From Aquimarina sp. Aq78 (GTDB lineage: Bacteria > Bacteroidota > Bacteroidia > Flavobacteriales > Flavobacteriaceae), in assembly GCF_900299525.1 (NCBI RefSeq), contig NZ_OMKA01000007.1, positions 108,198 through 172,197 of the forward strand: 64,000 nt of DNA, given 5' to 3'. The notes beneath the pieces are model-generated. The model was not told the DNA's origin, did not search any database, and saw only the letters and a list, made by a program, of their open reading frames with translations. Below, piece by piece: positions 1 through 8,316 of the stretch. Position numbers and translations under genes: made by a program. Position 1 is the first letter of the stretch; each line of letters starts with the position of its first letter.

Positions 1-302
1 CGATTTGACAAAGCATTAACATTTACGTGACGAGTTACTAGGTTTGATTCCTAAAATAGCATTAAACTGTTTGACTTCGCGTTTATGAAATTGAAAGAAT
101 TTACGTAGAAAAAAAACGAATCTCTGGTTGGGTTGTTTCATGTGTATATAATTTTGGATATACCTTATTAGTAGTGCTACATATCAAAATATCACACTTT
201 TTAGAAGAAATTTTTGAGATGCATACTTGTATGGATTAAGTTTTTAAAATAAATACAAGCAGGCATATACATACTGGTACATATATTGTGGTTATTTTTA
301 AT

Positions 303-1397
303 ATGAAAAATATAGCAACCCTAACACTTTTTGTTCTCTTAATAAATACATTTTGCTACGGACAAAACCCATATAAGTATTCTAAGCCAAAAGATCTTAA
401 TGACGGATGGAAAACAGCCCATCTAAGTTTACAGAATGTCGACACCACAAAAATCTATCAGTTATTCAAACAAATACATAATGGCAAAAATAAGTTACAC
501 AGTGTTTTGTTAGTGAAAAATGATAAAATCATTATCGAAGAATATTTTAACGACCATTCTTCAAATAAGCAACACGACCTTCGTTCTGCAACAAAAAGCA
601 TAAGATCAATTTTATTGGGAATTGCAATTGATCAAGGATTTATTAATAGCATCGACGACCCCATATCAAAGTATCTCAAAAACCCTGTGCCAACCAAAAA
701 TCTAGACAAGAGAAAAGATAAAATAACAATCAGGCATCTATTAACAATGTCACCCGGATTTGATTGCAATGATTGGGATAAGAAATCAAAAGGGCAAGAG
801 GATAAAGTTTATAAAAAAAGGGATTGGCTTCAATATACGCTTAATTTACCAATGGTTAATGAACCAGGAACTGTCTCAAATTATTGCTCGATGGGTGTAG
901 TGTTACTAGCCGAAATAATAAGTCAAGCTTCGAAAATGACAATCGATAAATTTACTAAGCAATACCTATTCAATCCATTAGGTATTACTAATATAGGTTG
1001 GGAGCATACTTCAAATAAAAAGGTGATCCCTTCGGGAAAAAGGTTGTATATGACCTCACGTGACATGGCTAAAATCGGGCAATTGATACTCAATAATGGT
1101 AAGTGGAATGATAGACAAATTGTTTCTAAAAAATGGATTGAGGAAGCAACAACACCAAAAACAAAAATTACAGGAATTGATTACGGATATTTGTGGTGGA
1201 ACATTCCGTTTAAAATAAACGAAAAAGTGATAATTTCTAAAACAGCAACTGGAAACGGAGGGCAATATATCATGATTTTCCCTAAATTGGATATGGTTGC
1301 GGTATTTACTGGAGGTGCATACAACTCGCAAGAAGACAAATTACCTTTTGCTATAATGAAAAACATCTTCCTGCCAACATTCATAAACGAAAAATAA
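303..1397 (+). CDS. Secreted serine hydrolase of the beta-lactamase (class C) family
   Basis: Product is a 364-residue serine hydrolase of the beta-lactamase/penicillin-binding fold, probably acting in the periplasm or outside the cell; the substrate is unknown. The GTG at 288 would add five residues (MVIFN) ahead of a clean signal peptide beginning MKNIATLTLF and ending FCYGQ, so the ATG at 303 is preferred. The SxxK nucleophile motif is SATK (about residues 95-98). A YxN-like position reads 'NYCSMG', with Cys where Ser is usual, and the C-terminal 'TGNGGQY' stands where the family has its KTG/HGG-like loop. It stands alone, with no operon partner. Members of this family include esterases, D-aminopeptidases and carboxypeptidases, so true beta-lactamase activity should not be assumed. 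Confidence 0.85.
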   Translation: MKNIATLTLFVLLINTFCYGQNPYKYSKPKDLNDGWKTAHLSLQNVDTTKIYQLFKQIHNGKNKLHSVLLVKNDKIIIEEYFNDHSSNKQHDLRSATKSIRSILLGIAIDQGFINSIDDPISKYLKNPVPTKNLDKRKDKITIRHLLTMSPGFDCNDWDKKSKGQEDKVYKKRDWLQYTLNLPMVNEPGTVSNYCSMGVVLLAEIISQASKMTIDKFTKQYLFNPLGITNIGWEHTSNKKVIPSGKRLYMTSRDMAKIGQLILNNGKWNDRQIVSKKWIEEATTPKTKITGIDYGYLWWNIPFKINEKVIISKTATGNGGQYIMIFPKLDMVAVFTGGAYNSQEDKLPFAIMKNIFLPTFINEK

Positions 1398-1558
1398 CAA
1401 CGAGTACAATCCCAAAGATCATTTCAAAAACTGAAAGACACGACAAATCAATATCTTTGAAATCTAAAAAAACACATATAATAGCCAATAAATTTTTTCA
1501 AAATTTTAATACTGATGGGAAAAATTGGTCTACGAATAAATAAGCCTAAAGCTTACCG

Positions 1559-1566
1559 TATATTTG
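1559..1566 (+). promoter_or_regulatory. Candidate Bacteroidota -7 box
   Basis: TATATTTG fits the TAnnTTTG consensus and lies about 120 bases upstream of the VF530-like gene. No convincing -33 TTTG is present at the usual spacing, so this is a weak prediction. Confidence 0.25.
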
Positions 1567-1684
1567 CTATAGTACAAAGATTTAGAGAGGAAAAATTATA
1601 AAACATACGAGGCCTACTCGTAACAAAGAGATTCTATAAATACCAATTAAATAAGGATTAATATTTTAATTAATCATCATAGTA

Positions 1685-1939
1685 ATGGACGATAAAAGTA
1701 ATTCTAACCAACAACAGCCCAACAATCCTTTGCATGGGGTAAAATTAATAAACATATTAGAGATATTAGTAGTGCATTATGGCTGGGAGCGATTAGCTAT
1801 GAAAATTAATATCAATTGTTTTAAAAAGGACCCTTCGATTAAATCTAGTCTCAAGTTTTTAAGAAAAACACAATGGGCAAGAGATAAGGTTGAACAACTT
1901 TATCTTGAGTTACATAAAAAAATAACAGATGAATCATAA
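1685..1939 (+). CDS. VF530-family (DUF2132) small DNA-binding-like protein
   Basis: This 84-residue protein has the VF530/DUF2132 pattern: 'NPLHGVKL', then 'HYGWERLA', then an '[13 protein letters not shown]' block that ends the fold. Family members are small helical proteins annotated as DNA-binding from structural work on a Vibrio homologue; the biological role is not known. The Asn/Gln-rich first 15 residues are probably disordered. Its 3' end overlaps the start of the downstream dehydratase by 11 bases, which suggests translational coupling. Such a pairing is not something I know as functional, so the link may only be co-expression. Confidence 0.8.
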   Translation: MDDKSNSNQQQPNNPLHGVKLINILEILVVHYGWERLAMKININCFKKDPSIKSSLKFLRKTQWARDKVEQLYLELHKKITDES

Positions 1940-2846
1940 ACTTCATATAGAAACACCAATTTATAGATCACACAAATTAAAAAGAGAACAACATAAAAAT
2001 ATATTTTATAAGTTAGAATGCTATCAACCTACCGGATCCTTCAAAATTAGAGGAATGGAAGAATTATGTCGCTTTCATTTCGAAAAAGGCAAAAAAAATT
2101 TTATTGCTTCTTCAGGCGGAAATGCTGGATATTCTTTAGCATACGTTGGGAAACACATAGGTGTAAAAGTTAAAGTGATCGTTCCTAAAACGACTTCTGA
2201 GTTTATGATTAACAAAATAGTAAACTTAGGGTCAGAAGTTGAAGTATATGGTAATGTTTGGGATGAAGCTCATCGATACGCCCAGAAAATTTCGAAAGAA
2301 ACAGGTGCAGTCTATGTTTCCCCGTTTGACGACCCTCTACTTTGGAAAGGCCATTCGACTATTATTGATGAATGTGCAAGACAAATAAAGCAACCCGATA
2401 AGATTATAGTATCTGTTGGTGGCGGTGGCTTACTTTGCGGAATATTCGAAGGAATGAAAAAAAATGGATGGAAAAACACTCAAGTGATTACAACCGAAAC
2501 TACGGGTGCAGCATCATTTTATAAAAGCTGGCAAGCAAAAAAAATTATAGAATTAGAAGAAATATCTTCTGTTGCAACCAGTTTAGGGGCCAAAAAAATT
2601 GCCGAAAAATCATTAGAATTAGCATCTCATTTCAATGTTAAACCAATCACAGTTAGTGATAAAGAAGCTATTGATGCTTCGTTTAATTTTTTAGATGAAT
2701 ATAATGTGAACGTTGAACCGGCATGTGGAGCAGCACTTTCTGTTCCCTATTTTCATCCTGAATTGATAAAAGAAAATGAAACGGTTTTAGTAATTGTATG
2801 TGGCGGGGTGAATACACAAATAAAAACATTACTCAACAAAAAATAA
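1929..2846 (+). CDS. PLP-dependent L-serine/L-threonine dehydratase-like enzyme
   Basis: A 305-residue fold-type II PLP enzyme. The PLP lysine is K39 in 'TGSFKIRG', the substrate loop is 'SSGGNAG' (61-67), the phosphate-binding glycine loop is 'VGGGG' (about 163-167), and the C-terminus has 'VEPACGAAL' and 'VCGGVN'. This pattern and the single-domain length resemble the catabolic serine dehydratase (SDS) type, which turns serine or threonine into pyruvate or 2-oxobutyrate plus ammonia. There is no ACT regulatory domain, so allosteric control by isoleucine is unlikely. The ATG lies inside the end of the upstream VF530-like gene. Substrate preference between Ser and Thr cannot be read from the sequence. 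Confidence 0.85.
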   Translation: MNHKLHIETPIYRSHKLKREQHKNIFYKLECYQPTGSFKIRGMEELCRFHFEKGKKNFIASSGGNAGYSLAYVGKHIGVKVKVIVPKTTSEFMINKIVNLGSEVEVYGNVWDEAHRYAQKISKETGAVYVSPFDDPLLWKGHSTIIDECARQIKQPDKIIVSVGGGGLLCGIFEGMKKNGWKNTQVITTETTGAASFYKSWQAKKIIELEEISSVATSLGAKKIAEKSLELASHFNVKPITVSDKEAIDASFNFLDEYNVNVEPACGAALSVPYFHPELIKENETVLVIVCGGVNTQIKTLLNKK

Positions 2847-2917
2847 ACCGATACACCGGTAATACTAAAATACTACAAATACCTATCAAAAACATCATAT
2901 CCTATTTTGTAAAACCT

Positions 2918-2925
2918 TATTTTTG
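2918..2925 (+). promoter_or_regulatory. Candidate Bacteroidota -7 box upstream of the LRR gene
   Basis: TATTTTTG matches TAnnTTTG and would give a leader of about 100 bases before the ATG at 3030. No clear -33 element is present. Confidence 0.3.
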
Positions 2926-3029
2926 ATATACGCTCATGTGTTTACCCGATGAGAGTTTAAAAATAAATACAAACGAGTACATGTCTACTCATATAGATCC
3001 CGTGATTACAAGTATCAAATCGAACCCCT

Positions 3030-3821
3030 ATGAAAACAATGATAACTCTTCTTTTTACATTGATTGTTGGCTCCTCTATCCATGCCCAAAAATCTTCATA
3101 TGTTCTGGTAAATGATAGAACAGAAAATCAAAGTGTTATTAAATTTTTAGAAGGATTAATCGATAAAAAAGAAAGTATTGAAGAACTGGATTTATCTCAC
3201 GGAAAACTAGATAGTATTCCAAAAATTATCGGAAAATTTAAAAACTTAAAAGTATTAAGATTATATGGTAATAATTTATCCTATATAACAAAAGAAATAT
3301 GTCAGCTCACCAATTTAGAGCGTCTGGATTTAAGACTAAATATGCTTGAAAAATTACCCAAATCCATAGAATGTCTAAAACAATTAAAAGACTTAGACTT
3401 ACAAGAGAATTTATTAACCGAATTACCCGAGTCGCTTGGAAATTTATCCAGCTTAACCGATTTGTCTCTACAAAACAATCCGATAAGAAAATTACCAAAT
3501 TCAATAGGAAATCTTAAACGATTAAAAAATATATTTTTAAGAAATAACGCAATCAAAGAGCTTCCTGATTCTTTTATCGACTTAGAAAATTTAGAAATTC
3601 TTTTTATCGTAAATAATCCTTTAGAACGACTTCCTGATTCAATAGGAAATATTAAAACATTACAAAGTATTTCTATCTATGACAACAAAATTTCGAGTTT
3701 ACCTGGATCCATGGAGAATTTAACCAGATTAAGATATTTAGATATTCACGGAAATAAAATTAATCCTTCGGACATAGAGAACCTAAGGAAAAAATTAAAA
3801 TATTGTGAGATTGAAAAGTAA
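3030..3821 (+). CDS. Secreted leucine-rich repeat protein
   Basis: A 263-residue protein with a signal peptide ending at 'SSIHAQ' (about residue 19), followed by about eight leucine-rich repeats of 23 residues. The repeats follow the pattern LxxLxxLxLxxNxLxxLPxSIGN, seen for example as 'LKDLDLQENLLTELPESLGN'. This bacterial/plant-like 23-residue LRR class makes a curved solenoid used for protein or ligand binding. No catalytic, anchoring or type IX secretion C-terminal domain is visible, so it is probably periplasmic or released. It is a single-gene unit. Its partner is unknown. Confidence 0.9.
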   Translation: MKTMITLLFTLIVGSSIHAQKSSYVLVNDRTENQSVIKFLEGLIDKKESIEELDLSHGKLDSIPKIIGKFKNLKVLRLYGNNLSYITKEICQLTNLERLDLRLNMLEKLPKSIECLKQLKDLDLQENLLTELPESLGNLSSLTDLSLQNNPIRKLPNSIGNLKRLKNIFLRNNAIKELPDSFIDLENLEILFIVNNPLERLPDSIGNIKTLQSISIYDNKISSLPGSMENLTRLRYLDIHGNKINPSDIENLRKKLKYCEIEK

Positions 3822-4001
3822 TGATCTGCTAATACTATGAAAATCAACTACCCTAGTTGATGGCAATGTTTTGCTTCAAAAAACAAAAATCACATAACAG
3901 AATAGTATCTAATCAAATTCACAAAACATTAGCAATTTTTGGGTTGTAGCACTCTAAAAATAGTTAGACATTTGAATACACATTTCCTAAATGAAAAGAG
4001 T

Positions 4002-4514
4002 ATGAAAATTGAAAATTGTACAATAGATGATATCGATGAAATATACAGATTGTACCGAATAGCTTCGGCATATCAGAAATCAAAAGAAGGAGTTATTGTT
4101 TGGCCAGAATTTGAGCGAAAACTTGTAGAAGATAGTATTTCAGAAAACAGACAATTGAAACTCTCCATTGATAACAAAATTGCTTGTGTATGGACCATTA
4201 CGTTTAGTGATGAGCAAATTTGGGAAGAAAAAAATGGCGATGCCGCTATCTATATTCATCGTATCGCAACGAATCCCGATTTTAGAGGTCAAAATTTTGT
4301 AGCAACTATTGTAAAATGGTCAAAAGAATATGCCAAAAAAAGTAATAAGGATTATATACGATTAGACACACTTGGTAATAATGTAAAACTTATCGAACAT
4401 TATAAAAAGGCTGGGTTTGACTTTTTAGGGTTCTTTGATTTAAAAAATACCGAAGGATTACCTGATCATTATGGTAAGGCTCCTGCCAGTTTATTCGAAA
4501 TAAAGCTTAAATAG
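4002..4514 (+). CDS. GNAT-family N-acetyltransferase
   Basis: A 170-residue GNAT protein. A TTG start at 3939 would add a 21-residue leader with no homology to the fold, and the ATG at 4002 gives the natural N-terminus 'MKIENCTIDDIDEIYRLYR'. Motif A is recognisable as 'IHRIATNPDFRGQNFV' with the RGxxF/V acetyl-CoA pyrophosphate loop, followed by a C-terminal 'LIEHYKKAGFDFLGF' block typical of the family. The acetyl acceptor cannot be predicted. Neighbours are unrelated single genes. Confidence 0.85.
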   Translation: MKIENCTIDDIDEIYRLYRIASAYQKSKEGVIVWPEFERKLVEDSISENRQLKLSIDNKIACVWTITFSDEQIWEEKNGDAAIYIHRIATNPDFRGQNFVATIVKWSKEYAKKSNKDYIRLDTLGNNVKLIEHYKKAGFDFLGFFDLKNTEGLPDHYGKAPASLFEIKLK

Positions 4515-4624
4515 TAACCTAAAGAAGAAAAAAAGCAACTCATCAATTTCACTGAAAACAGGGAACTAAAAAAGAGAAATGTAATCTATATTTGAGACAA
4601 AATAATAGTAATTCTACCTGGCAC

Positions 4625-5527
4625 ATGAGTGACTTAAAAAATTTAATTATAGAAGAGATTAAAGAGTATGAATGGGACAAAATCGATGGTGTTATAAAAT
4701 CAATTATCCCTAATATTATTTTCTCGGTCGATGAGAACAAATCTACTCAAAATTTGTTAAATTCAAGATTTGGAGGGAAACCTGCAGCTCCTTCTGGTTT
4801 TACGTGGCCTGTACAATCTTTAGGGCAAAAGGCTCCGCTTGCTTTCTTTTTTCAGCTTAATTTTGAAGAAATAAAACCATTTGACGTAGAGAATATATTC
4901 CCCAAAAAAGGAATTCTTTTATGTTTTGCTTCTGTAACAGATGATATCATGTGAGAAGACGATTTGGAAGATGCTTTTAAAATCTATTTCTTTCCAGATA
5001 CAGAAAATCTTGAGTTTGTTGATATTCCAAACAACATTCCAGATGATCAAAAACTAGCTACAAGAACGATAACTTTTAAAAATAGTTTTCAACTTCCTCG
5101 TTACCCTTTTAATTTTGCTTTACTAGAAGATGGTCATATTTCTGAAGATGATGCTGACGGAATTGATCAGGTTTCAGACGATATGATGAGTGAAGCTATC
5201 AATATCCAAATGCGAACAAAAATGGCTCTTGAGTCTGGTTTAAAACCACCAACTCCAAAAAATGATTTACACACGCTTTTTAGTCACAATATATTGTTAG
5301 GTGTTCCTTTTTCTGTTCAACATTATATTGCTGAAGAATGGGCCGAAAGACATCATGAAGATGATGATATGAGTCAAAATTACGTTAACCTAATTTCCTT
5401 TGAAATGAAAGGTCCTGAAGGATATGGATTTAGTTCAAACGGTGCTCATCTTTACCTTTGCATAGATAAAGAAGATCTAAAAAATAACGACTTTAGTAAT
5501 GTTATTGCCTTAGTTCAGAACACATAA
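4625..5527 (+). pseudogene. DUF1963 (YwqG-like) gene interrupted by an in-frame TGA
   Basis: Two consecutive open stretches in the same frame together encode one DUF1963/YwqG-like protein of about 300 residues. The N-terminal part holds 'SRFGGKPAAPSGFTWP', and the C-terminal part has the acidic 'HHEDDDMSQ' region and the ending 'GAHLYLCIDKEDL'. A single TGA at 4952-4954 separates 'VTDDIM' from 'EDDLEDAFK'. Conservation of reading frame and composition on both sides fits a recent nonsense change, plausibly TGG (Trp) to TGA, or a sequencing error. The ATG at 4625 is preferred over a TTG at 4592. There is no frameshift. DUF1963 function is unknown. Confidence 0.8.
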
Positions 5528-5690
5528 ATCCTTGTCTTTATTTCCTATTATGCATAGTCTAAAATTGCTAATAAACACAAGAGGTTTTAGCATGTAAACA
5601 GGGATTAAACAATCACTACATCATAATATATCGAAGAAATAAAATTATCTTAGTAACGCTATATACAATTAGGGTAACATAAGACTAAAA

Positions 5691-6072
5691 ATGATGAACT
5701 TAGAAGAAAATAAAAAGAATGCAATAGCATTCTACAAAACTGCCTATACCGGAAAGCCAAAAAAAAGCGGTAGAACTCTATGTTGGTGATCAATATATTC
5801 AACACAATCCAGATGTTGAAGATGGTACTCAGGGGTTTATTGATTACTTCGAAAAAATGCAAGTCGAGTATCCTGAGAAATCAATTGAATTTGTACGTTG
5901 TATTGCCGAAGATAATCTGGTAGCACTGCATACGCATCAAATCTGGCCCGGAAATGACGAATATATAACCATGGATTTTTTTAGATTTGATGAAAAAGGA
6001 AAAATTGTGGAACATTGGGACGCTATCCAGCAAATCCCTGAAAAACGAGCAAATAAGAATACCATGTATTAA
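5691..6072 (+). pseudogene. SnoaL-like (NTF2 fold) gene with a frameshift in an A8 run
   Basis: The first 25 codons from 5691/5694 read as the N-terminus of a SnoaL-like polyketide-cyclase/NTF2-family protein ('NKKNAIAFYKTAYTGKP'). The frame then fails at eight consecutive A residues (5759-5766). Removing one A restores 'KKAVELYVGDQYIQHNP' and continues to the natural end at 6072, through 'VALHTHQIWPGNDEY' and 'FFRFDEKGKIVEHWD', which are typical of the family. The gene is therefore disrupted by one extra base in a homopolymer. This could be a real mutation, a phase-variable tract, or an assembly error. Confidence 0.8.
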
Positions 6073-6118
6073 TTAAAAACTACTGTAGGTACCACACTAA
6101 AACCTAATTAAAGAATAG

Positions 6119-6216
6119 TGTATTCAGTACAATCAGAATGTAAAAATGATATACAAGGATTTATCAATTACTTCGAAAAAATGCAAATGGAGTATCTCGA
6201 GAAATTAATTGAGTTA
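6119..6216 (+). pseudogene. Decayed tandem copy of the SnoaL-like gene (internal fragment)
   Basis: This stretch aligns with 5795-5892 of the preceding SnoaL-like gene. Both contain the 17-base identical core ATTACTTCGAAAAAATG, and on either side they match with scattered substitutions. It contains stop codons and has no start. It is best read as the remnant of a tandem duplication whose ends have decayed. The rest of the 6073-6377 gap shows nothing else. Confidence 0.75.
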
Positions 6217-6377
6217 ACCAATACACAGAAAAACACGGATTACAAACTACGTACAGTTATCTACCAATACTGATCACGTTAGAATTTTCTATCTTAGTCT
6301 CAATATAACATATCGTCTCAGATAACTATATAAAAAATATAACCAAATCAACAGTATAAAAAAGAACATAATACCCG

Positions 6378-6884
6378 ATGAAAAAAGGAATTATAATTCT
6401 CGGTAGTTCAAATAGTAATGGAGATACATATAAAGCAGCTTCATTCGTTAGTCAACAAATGAACTATTCTATAATAGATTTAAAAACAAAAAATATAGCT
6501 GAATTTGATTACGAATTCAAAAATAGAAATGATGATTTTCATCCTTTAATTAATGAGGTCGTAAGTCAATATGACCTTATCGTTTTTGCAACTCCCGTGT
6601 ATTGGTATACCATGAGTGGAATTCTGAAAACTTTTTTAGATAGAATTTCTGATTGTTTAAAAATAGAAAAAGATGTAGGTAGAAAACTAAGAGGAATGGA
6701 AATGGCAGTACTAAGTTGTGGTTCGGATAAACAACTAAAAGATGGATTTCATATGCCATTTGTAGAAACATCAAAATATCTGGGCATGAACTACATTGGA
6801 GATGTACACTGCTGGATTGAAAACAATAACCTTCCTCACTTGGTAGAAACAAAATTAGGCGATTTTATAAATCAAATACAGTAA
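6378..6884 (+). CDS. NADPH-dependent FMN reductase / flavodoxin-fold oxidoreductase
   Basis: A 168-residue flavodoxin-fold protein. The N-terminal phosphate-binding loop is 'ILGSSNSNGDTYK' (about residues 7-19), and the flavin-contacting segment is 'FATPVYWYTMSGILKTFLDR' (about 70-89), as in NADPH-dependent FMN reductases and NAD(P)H quinone reductases. It is expected to be cytoplasmic and to reduce quinones, flavins or nitro/azo compounds. The stop codon overlaps the ATG of the downstream arylamine N-acetyltransferase (TAATG), so the two are translationally coupled. That pairing suggests a small aromatic-amine or xenobiotic detoxification unit, in which nitro or azo reduction yields arylamines that are then acetylated. 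Confidence 0.85.
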   Translation: MKKGIIILGSSNSNGDTYKAASFVSQQMNYSIIDLKTKNIAEFDYEFKNRNDDFHPLINEVVSQYDLIVFATPVYWYTMSGILKTFLDRISDCLKIEKDVGRKLRGMEMAVLSCGSDKQLKDGFHMPFVETSKYLGMNYIGDVHCWIENNNLPHLVETKLGDFINQIQ

Positions 6885-7660
6885 TGGATATTCAACCCTA
6901 TCTAGAACGAATAAAGTATAAGAAAGACATAAGTGTTAATGAAAAAGTTCTTTTCGAACTTCAGCAATCTCATTTAAAAAGTGTTCCTTTTGAGAATTTA
7001 GACATGCATTATAATAGAGAAATCACTCTCGACATTGATGCTATTTACAATAAAATAGTAGTTCAAAAAAGAGGAGGGTTTTGCTATGAACTAAATGGGT
7101 TATTCTATCATTTACTAAAAGAAATTGGGTTTGATGTCAAAATGATTTCAGGTAGAGTTTATAGCAAATCAGAGGATTATGGAAAAGAGTATGATCATTT
7201 AGCAATAATAGCCTCTATCCATAACAATGATTATCTGGTAGATGTAGGGTTTGGTAAGTTTTCATACACTCCGTTACCGATTAAAACCGGGGTTAAATTA
7301 TCAGATGATTTTGGTTATTTTAAGTTCGATACATTTGATGATGATTATTTAAGGGTAAATGAATTGGTAGGTGAAGTATCGACTCCACAGTATATTTTTA
7401 AAACTATAGGTCGAAATTTTAATGAATTTCAAGAGATGTGTACTTTTCATCAAACAAGTAAGGATTCTCATTTTACACAAAAAAAAGTAATTTCTATGGT
7501 AACCGATACCGGAAGAATTACTCTAAATGACAAGCAATGTAAAATTACCAAAGGAACAGATACTGAAATAATAGAGTTTACAGAAGAAATAAAATTTAAC
7601 GAGCTTCTAAAAGAGTATTTTGATATCGAAATAAAGAAGCATACATATATCAAACCATAA
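6884..7660 (+). CDS. nat: Arylamine N-acetyltransferase
   Basis: A 258-residue arylamine N-acetyltransferase. The Cys-His-Asp triad is visible: C67 in 'RGGFCYELN', H105 in 'DHLAI', and D120 in 'YLVDVGFG'. The N-terminal helical bundle carries the usual 'VPFENLD'. Known activity is acetyl-CoA-dependent N-acetylation of arylamines, hydrazines or hydroxylamines, and some bacterial members build amide bonds in natural products. The length is slightly short of the common 270-280 residues, with no missing motif. It overlaps the upstream FMN reductase by one base. Confidence 0.92.
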   Translation: MDIQPYLERIKYKKDISVNEKVLFELQQSHLKSVPFENLDMHYNREITLDIDAIYNKIVVQKRGGFCYELNGLFYHLLKEIGFDVKMISGRVYSKSEDYGKEYDHLAIIASIHNNDYLVDVGFGKFSYTPLPIKTGVKLSDDFGYFKFDTFDDDYLRVNELVGEVSTPQYIFKTIGRNFNEFQEMCTFHQTSKDSHFTQKKVISMVTDTGRITLNDKQCKITKGTDTEIIEFTEEIKFNELLKEYFDIEIKKHTYIKP

Positions 7661-7677
7661 TATCATAATAAAAATAA

Positions 7678-8226
7678 ATGACAACTACATTTCCCATAAT
7701 AGAAACAGAACGATTATTGCTAAGACAGTTTACAAATGATGATTTAGAGAATGTATATCTTGGCCTTTCAAATCCTGATGTAATCAAATACTATGGTGTT
7801 AGTTTTAATAGTCTTGAAGCTACCAAAGAGCAAATGACATGGTTTGCAGAATTAGAAAAAAATGAAACCGGGATATGGTGGGCCGTTTGCTCAAAAGATG
7901 GTGACACTTTCTATGGCGCAGGAGGGCTTAATGCTATAGAAAAAGAAAACAAAAAAGCAGAAATCGGATTCTGGCTTCTTCCTGAGTATTGGGGAAAAGG
8001 AATCATGAAAGAAGTAATGCCACTCATTTGTAAATTTGGATTCGAAAACCTAGGATTGCATAGAATTGAAGGATTTGTAGATGCAGAGAATACGAACTGC
8101 AAAAATGGATTGGCTAAATTCGATTTTAAATATGAAGGGACTATGGTCGACAGTGAAATCAAAGACGGAAAACATATTAGTGTAGCTATTTATGCTATGT
8201 TAAATAAGAATTCATCTTCTAAATAA
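7678..8226 (+). CDS. RimJ/RimL-type GNAT acetyltransferase
   Basis: A 182-residue GNAT protein of the RimJ/RimL type. The N-terminal 'ETERLLLRQFTNDDLENVY' is the hallmark opening of this group, and motif A is 'IGFWLLPEYWGKGIMKEV' followed by 'LHRIEGFVDAENTNC'. Known members acetylate ribosomal proteins, small amines or antibiotics; the substrate is not predictable here. It follows the arylamine acetyltransferase by 17 bases and probably shares its transcript. The next 90 bases contain only a weak AT-rich inverted repeat. Confidence 0.88.
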   Translation: MTTTFPIIETERLLLRQFTNDDLENVYLGLSNPDVIKYYGVSFNSLEATKEQMTWFAELEKNETGIWWAVCSKDGDTFYGAGGLNAIEKENKKAEIGFWLLPEYWGKGIMKEVMPLICKFGFENLGLHRIEGFVDAENTNCKNGLAKFDFKYEGTMVDSEIKDGKHISVAIYAMLNKNSSSK

Positions 8227-8316
8227 GAAAAGTATTCCATTTACAGTTTAAATTTATTGTAAATAATATTAGATTGACTCTGGTTCTATTTCTCACTATA
8301 TTAACTAATAAATATT

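Noticed and set aside
4952..4954. Selenocysteine insertion at the internal TGA
   Set aside because: No selenoprotein family match, and no convincing hairpin was noticed after the codon. A point mutation or sequencing error is simpler.
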